Shown here one piece after another: positions 1-5,933 of a DNA stretch of 5,933 bases (positions are counted from its first letter, which is position 1; every line of letters begins with the position of its first letter). The DNA lies in assembly GCA_913051905.1 (NCBI GenBank), contig CAJXBY010000162.1:1-5933 (forward strand), given 5' to 3'. Source of the DNA: an uncultured Gammaproteobacteria bacterium. Lineage in GTDB: Bacteria > Pseudomonadota > Gammaproteobacteria > Arenicellales > UBA868. The notes under the pieces are model-generated. The model worked only from the letters and a program-made list of their open reading frames with translations, was not told the origin of the DNA and did no database searches. The position numbers and the translations under genes are program-made.

Positions 1-185
1 TTGCGTTCCGCAACGGTCAGCGTCGATGGCTCAGACGTGGTGCCATTGACCAGGACGCCGTGGGATCCCTCCTCGACTTGGAAATTGACCAGGCCTGCAT
101 AGCCATCAACATCGATCTCGCCGTGGCGAAACGGCGTAATCAGGGGTGGGATTGATCCTTTCAGTTGCGCGATACCAGCTGCCAT
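1..185 (-). CDS. DapA-superfamily aldolase/lyase, 5' part only; probable 2,4-dihydroxyhept-2-ene-1,7-dioate aldolase
   Basis: The first 61 codons are present; the gene continues beyond base 1. The N-terminus begins MAAGIAQLKGSIPPLITPF, and the 'G-(S/T)-IPPLITPF' strand is typical of the dihydrodipicolinate synthase / N-acetylneuraminate lyase family. The phosphate/pyruvate-binding loop follows as GVLVNGTTSEPSTLTVAER (about residues 42-60); its GTTSE matches the GTTGE of DapA. The ATG at 185 is preceded at about 6 bases by GGAGAG, a good ribosome binding site, which fixes the start. The gene diverges from hpaF-hpaE-hpaD. A DapA subgroup in 4-hydroxyphenylacetate loci is thought, from genomic context, to split 2,4-dihydroxyheptenedioate into pyruvate and succinic semialdehyde, the job of HpaI elsewhere. 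The family is clear. The specific role is inferred from neighbours, and the Schiff-base lysine lies outside the window, so an ordinary dapA paralogue cannot be excluded. Confidence 0.85.
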   Translation of the reverse strand, partial: MAAGIAQLKGSIPPLITPFRHGEIDVDGYAGLVNFQVEEGSHGVLVNGTTSEPSTLTVAER

Positions 186-234
186 GGGGTGCTCTCCAGC
201 GGTTCGAAGTACACTTGACTCGGGCGAAAGGGCT

Positions 235-263
235 TTGAACAGACTTAATTAACATGTTAAATA
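235..263 (+). promoter_or_regulatory. Sigma70-like promoter for hpaF-hpaE-hpaD
   Basis: A -35 box TTGAAC (235-240; four of six match TTGACA) is followed after exactly 17 bases by TAAATA (258-263; four of six match TATAAT). Transcription would start near 270, giving a leader of about 57 bases before the hpaF ATG. The spacer and the left edge of the -10 box are occupied by the palindrome TTAACATGTTAA, so a bound protein would block polymerase. A 4-bp hairpin, GCAC-CTT-GTGC (272-282), sits at the start of the predicted leader; its significance is unknown. Box matches are by eye. Confidence 0.6.
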
Positions 264-267
264 TTAA
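245..267. promoter_or_regulatory. Palindromic operator (four TTAA blocks), shared by the divergent promoters
   Basis: TTAA occurs at 245, 249, 257 and 264. The central part, TTAACATGTTAA (249-260), is a perfect 12-base palindrome. The outer blocks nearly extend the symmetry, except that the right one is displaced by three bases (ATA). The element overlaps the spacer and -10 of the hpaF promoter and the -10/start region of the proposed opposite promoter. Homoprotocatechuate operons are commonly repressed by the MarR-family protein HpaR, relieved by 4-hydroxyphenylacetate or related aromatics. MarR dimers bind palindromes of about this size near promoters. Assigning this site to HpaR is inference; no regulator gene is in the window. 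Confidence 0.6.
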
Positions 268-288
268 CACAGCACCTTGTGCCACCAA
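261..288 (-). promoter_or_regulatory. Possible promoter for the DapA-like gene
   Basis: Read on the minus strand, TTGGTG (288-283) and TAATAT (266-261) are separated by 16 bases. The matches are modest: three of six for the -35 and four of six for the -10. The start point would fall within the TTAACATGTTAA palindrome, leaving a leader of about 70 bases before the ATG at 185. The two divergent promoters would therefore overlap back to back. This is the best candidate by eye, not a strong one. Confidence 0.35.
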
Positions 289-326
289 CCTGAAATGCCC
301 TACGAACCCAGACGCGGCCCTGTTCT

Positions 327-724
327 ATGCCTCACATTTTTATTGAACACTCTTCCAATCTTGCCGGGCGCATAAATCTCGACGAGCTGACTTCAGCGGT
401 TCACCATGCGGCCCTGCAGACCGGTGTATTTCCTGAAGGCGGTATACGAACCCGGCGGGTACCACGCGACGGTTATCTGATTGCCGATGGACACGCTGAC
501 AACGCGTTTGTGCATCTGGTTCTGCGGATCGGAGTGGGGCGGGATCTGGAGACCCGTCAGCGGGCGGCCGGAGAAGTCTTCGACGCAGTATGTGATTTCC
601 TCTCTGCGGACATGGCCGAGTTTCCCCTCGGGATATCGCTGGAGGTCCAGGAGATCGTGCCCGAAACCAGTCTGAAGAAAAGCAACCTTCACGACTACGT
701 GAAGCAGCGCAAAGCAGGATCAAA

Positions 725-728
<4 letters not shown>
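327..728 (+). CDS. hpaF: 5-carboxymethyl-2-hydroxymuconate delta-isomerase
   Basis: The 133-residue product isomerises 5-carboxymethyl-2-hydroxymuconate to its 2-oxo tautomer in the homoprotocatechuate meta-cleavage pathway, in the cytoplasm. It belongs to the tautomerase superfamily, whose members use an N-terminal proline as catalytic base after removal of Met. Here the protein starts MPHIFIEHSSN, closely matching the MPHFIVE-type start of known HpaF proteins, which fixes the start at 327 and supplies the proline. Arg41 and Arg72 (in GRDLETRQ) are plausible substrate-carboxylate binders. The C-terminal half contains the family-like stretch FPLGISLEVQEI. Known enzymes are about 126 residues, so it is full length with a slightly longer Lys-rich tail. 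No convincing Shine-Dalgarno precedes the ATG (upstream bases GCGGCCCTGTTCT), which is unusual for the first gene of an operon. Its stop overlaps the hpaE start as ATGA. Confidence 0.93.
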
Positions 729-2248
<1,520 letters not shown>

Positions 2249-2269
2249 TCATCGGCCTGGAGCACTGAC

Positions 2270-3136
2270 ATGGGCGAACTGGTTTTAGCGGCGAAGATCA
2301 CCCATGTACCGTCAATGTACCTGTCGGAGCTTCCCGGTCCGCACCAGGGCTGCCGGCAGGCGGCAATTGACGGTCATCGTGAGATCAGTCGGCGCGCCCG
2401 GCAGCGCGGAGCGGACACACTGGTGATTTTCGATGTGCACTGGCTGGTCAACGCGGGTTACCACGTGAACTGTTCGGCCAGATTTTCCGGGGTCTACACG
2501 AGCAATGAACTGCCACACTTTATCCAGGATCTGTCATATGACTGTGCTGGCAACCCGGAACTGGGCGAGCTGATCGCCGAATGTGCGCGTGACAAGGGAC
2601 TGAATGCGCGCGCACATCAGGTTCAGAGTCTTGGCCTGGAGTACGGGACCCTGGTCCCAAACCGTTACATGAACGCCGATCAGCATTTCAAGCTGGTGTC
2701 GGTTTCCGCCTGGTGTGACTGGCATTCGCTCGATAACAGCAGGGCTTTCGGTGAGGCCGTGGTGGAAGCCATCGAGCGCAGCGACAGCCGTGTCGCGATT
2801 CTGGCCAGCGGGTCGCTGTCACACCGTTTTCAAGACGATGGCAGTCCAGAACAGTCGATGTTCGACATCAGTCGGGAGTTCTATCGCCAAGTCGACCTTA
2901 AAGTGCTCGAATTGTGGCAGGCGGGTCGATTCGATGTTTTTACCGCGATGTTGCCGGAATATGCACAGGCCTGCCAGGGTGAAGGCGGAATGCACGACAC
3001 GGCGATGCTGCTCGGTGCCCTGGGTTGGGACCAGTACCAGGGTCCGGTCGATATCGTCACGGATTATTTCCCGAGTTCCGGTACCGGACAGTGCAACGTG
3101 ATCTTTGAGGTGCCGGGATTTGCCGAGCCGGTGTGA
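2270..3136 (+). CDS. hpaD: 3,4-dihydroxyphenylacetate 2,3-dioxygenase (extradiol, LigB type)
   Basis: The 288-residue product opens the ring of homoprotocatechuate next to its hydroxyls, giving 5-carboxymethyl-2-hydroxymuconate semialdehyde. It closely resembles the enterobacterial HpaD/HpcB enzyme (about 283 residues): the N-terminus AAKITHVPSMYLSELPG, the block GVYTSNELPHFI (74-85), LASGSLSHRF (178-187), LPEYA and the end FPSSGTGQ. This is the class III (LigB) extradiol fold, not the vicinal-oxygen-chelate type. Probable Fe(II) ligands are His12, His57 (in FDVHWLVN) and Glu238 (in QGEGGMHD); His185 is a likely acid/base residue near the active site. GGAG (2259-2262) sits seven bases before the ATG, and the gene begins 21 bases after hpaE, so it is the third gene of the same operon. 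No mutation of a key residue is seen. Confidence 0.95.
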   Translation: MGELVLAAKITHVPSMYLSELPGPHQGCRQAAIDGHREISRRARQRGADTLVIFDVHWLVNAGYHVNCSARFSGVYTSNELPHFIQDLSYDCAGNPELGELIAECARDKGLNARAHQVQSLGLEYGTLVPNRYMNADQHFKLVSVSAWCDWHSLDNSRAFGEAVVEAIERSDSRVAILASGSLSHRFQDDGSPEQSMFDISREFYRQVDLKVLELWQAGRFDVFTAMLPEYAQACQGEGGMHDTAMLLGALGWDQYQGPVDIVTDYFPSSGTGQCNVIFEVPGFAEPV

Positions 3137-3151
3137 AATCGAGTCCGTGTG

Positions 3152-3168
3152 AAAAACAGACGGGTCTG
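3152..3168 (-). terminator. Weak rho-independent-type terminator for the glycosyltransferase gene
   Basis: Read on the minus strand, CAGACCCGTCTG can fold into a 4-5 bp hairpin (3168-3157) followed at once by five T residues (3156-3152). It lies about 60 bases beyond the glycosyltransferase stop codon. On the plus strand the same hairpin is followed by AAATAATGG, with no T run, so it should not act as an intrinsic terminator for hpaD. The short stem makes it a weak candidate. Confidence 0.4.
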
Positions 3169-3229
3169 AAATAATGGAATCAAACTGTCAGGTGTTGTTG
3201 ATGCGTGACCGTAAAGGAAGACGGGCGCT

Positions 3230-5548
3230 TCACAGCCAGACTTTCATCTGCTTCTGGAGGCTCGCCGGCAGAAAGTCGGTATCTATTCGATAGTTCCCGT
3301 ATTTCTTGGTCAGATTTTCATTGTAGTACGGGTCGTGATCAAAATATCGGCCCCATCGCTGTTCGAGCGACGCCATGTCGTTGTAGGGGCGATCGCCTGC
3401 AGTAAGCTCCTGATCATGATTCAAATCATTTTGAACGGCCCGAACGTGGGGCAAAAGAATATTATGAAGACCGCTATGCAACAACCACAGGCAAAAATCA
3501 ATTCCTGCGTCCGTTAAATCGAATCTTTCGTCAAGCCTGCCATGGCGTTCAAGCAATGATCGCTGTACTACGAGAAAACTGCTGCGAATCGCGGCGCAGT
3601 TCATGGGGGTTGCCAACCGGCCATAGATCCCTAGCCGGCTACAGGAAAAATTTTGGTGGCTGTCGATTGGGGGGTGCCCTGGTACCAGCGTCAGGCCTGC
3701 ACTGAGAACCCGCTGTGTGTCCTTGAGGATCAGGCCACCCACGGCTCCGATGCTTTTCCGCGAGGCTTGTCCTACCATTTTTCCAAGCCAATCCGGATGG
3801 TTGATCGTCATGCTGTCATTTATCAGGGCAATAATCTCCCCGTCTGCAGTATGAACCCCTTCATTGACAAGAGCCGGCAGTCCCGAAGAATGGGACGAGC
3901 AGACCAGTTTCAGATTCTTTCCGTGTGCCGCCTTTGAATGATTCTCCAGTTGGAGAAGTTCTGTATTGGCATCGCGATCGCCCACGACGATGATCTCATA
4001 ATTGTCGTAGGCGGTGTGTTCCAGGATTGATTCGAGACATTTATTCAGAAAGTCGAATTGTTTTGGCCGGGCCTGTGTAGGAATGATGACAGATACTTTC
4101 GGTTCTCTTTCTGACACGTAGTCAACAATGTAGTAGCCCGGGTAATTGGGCACTCGTTTAACGGTGCCCGATTCACCACGGCGGTTGATGCTGTCTTCGA
4201 GTGCCTTTACCGCGGCGGCATGGGCGTATTCCTTGGCCTGCGGGTTGGATGCCGTGGAGTCATCACCCGAGCGCCAGTGGTAGAGAACCTTCGGAATATG
4301 ATGAATCCGGTCAGTTGTTTCCGAAACCCTCAGTGCGAGATCGTAATCCTGGCTGCCGTCATAACCGGATCGAAATCCACCGACGGTGTTGATCAGATCC
4401 TTCCGGTAGACGCTGAGATGACTTGTATACATTTGTGACAAGAGGGTGTCGGGTGACCAGTCCGGTTTGAAAAACGGGTGGTAACGCAGACCGTTCTCGT
4501 CGATCTTGTCTTCATCGCTGTAGATCATGTCTGCATCCGGATGATTATTCAGCAGTCGGGCGTTTTCAAAAAGTGCAGTATCTTCAAGTTCGTCATCGTG
4601 ATCCAGGAGGGTGACAAAGTCTCCGGTCGCCATGTTCAAGGCGGTGTTTGATGCTGCTGCGATGTGGCCTGATTGCTCACGGTAGGTGACGCAGATTCGA
4701 TCGTCCTTGGAACTGAATTCCTCCAGGATGTTTCGAACATGATCTGTCGTTGAACAATCATCGGCGATACACAATTCCCAGTGGGGGTAGATCTGGTCCA
4801 AGACAGACTCGATGGCACGCCTTAACCATTTTTCGGGTGCGTTGTAGACCGGCATAAGGATCGAGAAAACCGGTGTGTAATCAAAGTTCGAGATGTGCTC
4901 TTTTGCCCGGTCGTAACGCACCTTCGACCAGGCACGGTTATTGACGAACATCGAATATGCATCCCAGCGGTCTTTGCCTTCAGCGCTTCCGTGCCTCAGA
5001 TAATGAGACAGTGGAATAACGTTTTCCCGTCCGACGTTTGGATTGGTCTGGAGATAGTAAGTCGTGTCAAAAGATAAGCTGGGATGACGGCCTTGAAGTC
5101 CGCCATTGTCGATAAAGTCGGCCAGTGGGTTAGTGTCTTCGGCCAGCAGATGCCCGTAGTGCTCTAGGTAGTATTGGGTATCAAACAGCGGGTGAGGATT
5201 ACGCCGTTCCCGGGCCCCATGGACCAGGTAATGGGCCAGCGGGTTGCTGCCGCTTTCAGCCACCTTGGGGTTTTCAGATAAGTAATATTGGGAATCGAAC
5301 AAAGGATTGGGATCCAATCCCTTTTTCGAACCGACAGCAAGATAGTGGGTAATCGGATCAGGGCAGCCGGACACATGCGCCGCCAGGTTCTGAAGATACT
5401 CTGACGACCAGAAAAAACCACTCTGCTCGATCAGTCGATAATCATGAAAGAATGCGGGGAAGTCCGTGACACCGAGCCGAAGGGTCCAGACATACAGCCT
5501 GATGGCTTTCGGGATCAGTGTTAATCTGTGCAGCAGTGGGTTGTGCAT
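3230..5548 (-). CDS. Tandem-domain family 2 glycosyltransferase with N-terminal 38-residue repeats
   Basis: The 772-residue protein probably transfers sugars from nucleotide-sugar donors during surface polysaccharide synthesis, in the cytoplasm or at the inner membrane face; donor and acceptor cannot be told. Residues 46-197 are four 38-residue repeats. Residues 228-460 form a complete GT-A domain: FSILMPVYNAPEKW, IADDCST (Asp263/Asp264), the metal-binding DHD at 316-318 in TLLDHDDEL, SDEDK (344-348), and GSQDYDLALR (398-407) with the likely catalytic acid residues. Residues 484-745 form a second GT-A domain (KVSVIIPTQARP, GEIIALIND, PDWL, DFCLWLL, RWGRYFDHDPYYNENL) in which several motifs are altered. 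No signal peptide or clear membrane helix is seen. The ATG at 5548 lacks a strong Shine-Dalgarno; no upstream start exists before an in-frame stop near 5590. It converges on hpaD and appears unrelated to the catabolic genes. The region looks somewhat less G+C-rich than the hpa operon, judged by eye. Confidence 0.9.
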   Translation of the reverse strand: MHNPLLHRLTLIPKAIRLYVWTLRLGVTDFPAFFHDYRLIEQSGFFWSSEYLQNLAAHVSGCPDPITHYLAVGSKKGLDPNPLFDSQYYLSENPKVAESGSNPLAHYLVHGARERRNPHPLFDTQYYLEHYGHLLAEDTNPLADFIDNGGLQGRHPSLSFDTTYYLQTNPNVGRENVIPLSHYLRHGSAEGKDRWDAYSMFVNNRAWSKVRYDRAKEHISNFDYTPVFSILMPVYNAPEKWLRRAIESVLDQIYPHWELCIADDCSTTDHVRNILEEFSSKDDRICVTYREQSGHIAAASNTALNMATGDFVTLLDHDDELEDTALFENARLLNNHPDADMIYSDEDKIDENGLRYHPFFKPDWSPDTLLSQMYTSHLSVYRKDLINTVGGFRSGYDGSQDYDLALRVSETTDRIHHIPKVLYHWRSGDDSTASNPQAKEYAHAAAVKALEDSINRRGESGTVKRVPNYPGYYIVDYVSEREPKVSVIIPTQARPKQFDFLNKCLESILEHTAYDNYEIIVVGDRDANTELLQLENHSKAAHGKNLKLVCSSHSSGLPALVNEGVHTADGEIIALINDSMTINHPDWLGKMVGQASRKSIGAVGGLILKDTQRVLSAGLTLVPGHPPIDSHQNFSCSRLGIYGRLATPMNCAAIRSSFLVVQRSLLERHGRLDERFDLTDAGIDFCLWLLHSGLHNILLPHVRAVQNDLNHDQELTAGDRPYNDMASLEQRWGRYFDHDPYYNENLTKKYGNYRIDTDFLPASLQKQMKVWL
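4958..5413 (-). repeat. Four tandem 114-bp (38-residue) coding repeats in the glycosyltransferase
   Basis: The units begin at residues 46, 84, 122 and 160, with no length variation. They open with FWSSEYL, FDSQYYL, FDTQYYL and FDTTYYL. Each then has an NP-V-like turn, a 'P(I/L)xHYLxxG' stretch (DPITHYLAVG, NPLAHYLVHG, NPLADFIDNG, IPLSHYLRHG), and a basic/Gly segment leading to PxPL. From memory, this repeat style occurs in other polysaccharide glycosyltransferases and in some large secreted calcium-binding proteins. Repeat 1 is the most diverged, and repeat 3 has lost the HYL motif. The function is not established; a role in protein or substrate binding is a guess. Confidence 0.85.
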
Positions 5549-5850
5549 CTCGGACCGGGCAGCAGGTCTAGGGGCTGGCCAGTGGGCTTAGCTGGATTCC
5601 AGGCTCCTTTCGCAACGCTCTGCAAGGGATTTTATGGCCGGTATGGTTCTCGGTCTTTGGGGTCTTGGATGGTGTCATCGAATTCTGACAGCCAGGCAAT
5701 CGTGTCCCGCACCCGGTATTGTCTTGGGCACGGAGCCTTCCTGACATTCTAATGGCTAGAGACAGAACCCTGCCGCTATTTGCAAACACTGACCGGGCTA
5801 TACCGGTTCAGAGTGTATGGCATCGCCCGTTGTCCAAGATCCGGCTCCAG
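5549..5850. other. Non-coding stretch between divergent genes; no convincing gene
   Basis: Short open frames exist on both strands here, but their translations are rich in Cys, Trp, Arg and Ser, with no recognisable motif and no ribosome binding site. The stretch should contain the glycosyltransferase promoter, but no good -35/-10 pair was found. Small dyads are present: CTGGCCAG (5575-5582), CTGGATTCCAG (5592-5602), and the 5-bp arms ACCGG/CCGGT around GCTATA (5792-5807). None is followed by a T run. Any of them could be a protein site or chance. Confidence 0.5.
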
Positions 5851-5933
5851 TATGCCGCCTGATTCTGTCCCCCAGCCACAGGCTATTCAGGCCGGCTGGC
5901 GGGAACGCCTGTCGCTTCTCCGTGTCTCTGATT
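5851..5933 (+). CDS. Possible start of an unrecognised gene, cut by the window end
   Basis: From the ATG at 5851 the frame stays open to the window end, encoding MPPDSVPQPQAIQ and then AGWRERLSLLRVSD (27 residues). The mix of a Pro/Gln-rich start followed by an amphipathic Arg/Leu segment is protein-like, but no family is recognisable. The same frame is also open from a GTG at 5813. A competing frame from ATG 5817 is open to the end as well (MASPVVQDPAP...), and a minus-strand frame is open over the same bases. No clear Shine-Dalgarno decides between them. If real, the gene diverges from the glycosyltransferase and may share its control region. Confidence 0.3.

Noticed and set aside
106..288. 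A 60-codon minus-strand frame over the divergent control region
   Set aside because: It overlaps the DapA-like gene in another frame on the same strand and spans the promoter/operator; the product is not protein-like.
2715..3101. A 128-codon plus-strand frame inside hpaD
   Set aside because: It is a shifted frame of hpaD with Cys/Arg/Ser-rich translation and no ribosome binding site of its own.
3157..3168. The CAGAC/GTCTG hairpin as terminator of the hpa operon
   Set aside because: On the plus strand it is followed by AAATAATGG rather than a T run; it fits only the minus-strand gene.
4958..5413. The 114-bp periodicity as a CRISPR array or mobile repeat
   Set aside because: It is in frame, codes for a diverged protein repeat, and shows no identical direct repeats with spacers.
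5528..5789. Two overlapping frames of about 74 codons upstream of the glycosyltransferase, one per strand
   Set aside because: Both translations lack motifs and have unnatural composition; the plus one begins inside the glycosyltransferase start on the opposite strand.

Overview
The window looks like chromosomal DNA from a proteobacterium, most likely a gammaproteobacterium. That guess rests on the moderately high G+C, the compact operon and how closely the three catabolic proteins resemble the enterobacterial homoprotocatechuate enzymes as I remember them. No rRNA, tRNA, phage gene, insertion sequence or CRISPR array is visible.

Left half (1-3136): part of a 4-hydroxyphenylacetate / homoprotocatechuate meta-cleavage locus. 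Three plus-strand genes form a tight operon: hpaF (327-728), hpaE (725-2248, overlapping hpaF by 4 bases) and hpaD (2270-3136). HpaD opens the ring of 3,4-dihydroxyphenylacetate, HpaE oxidises the resulting semialdehyde to the acid, and HpaF isomerises that acid. Running the other way from a shared control region is the 5' end of a DapA-superfamily gene (185 to beyond base 1), probably the retro-aldol enzyme that ends the pathway. The decarboxylase, hydratase, hydroxylase and regulator genes are not in the window and may lie beyond base 1.

The divergent control region (186-326) holds the clearest regulatory signal: four TTAA blocks around a perfect 12-base palindrome, overlapping a good sigma70-like promoter towards hpaF and a weaker one towards the DapA-like gene. 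One repressor bound there could control both arms; a MarR-type HpaR is the obvious candidate, but this is inference.

Right half (3137-5933): the theme changes to surface polysaccharide synthesis. A 772-residue minus-strand glycosyltransferase (3230-5548) converges on hpaD. It has four 38-residue repeats, an intact family-2 GT-A domain and a second, partly degenerate GT-A domain. A short hairpin with a T run lies past its stop codon. Beyond its start are about 300 bases with no convincing gene, then a possible plus-strand gene start at 5851 that runs off the end.

I saw no clearly new system. The best candidates for a second look are the shared operator, the DapA-type enzyme standing in for the usual HpaI aldolase, and the repeat-bearing tandem glycosyltransferase.
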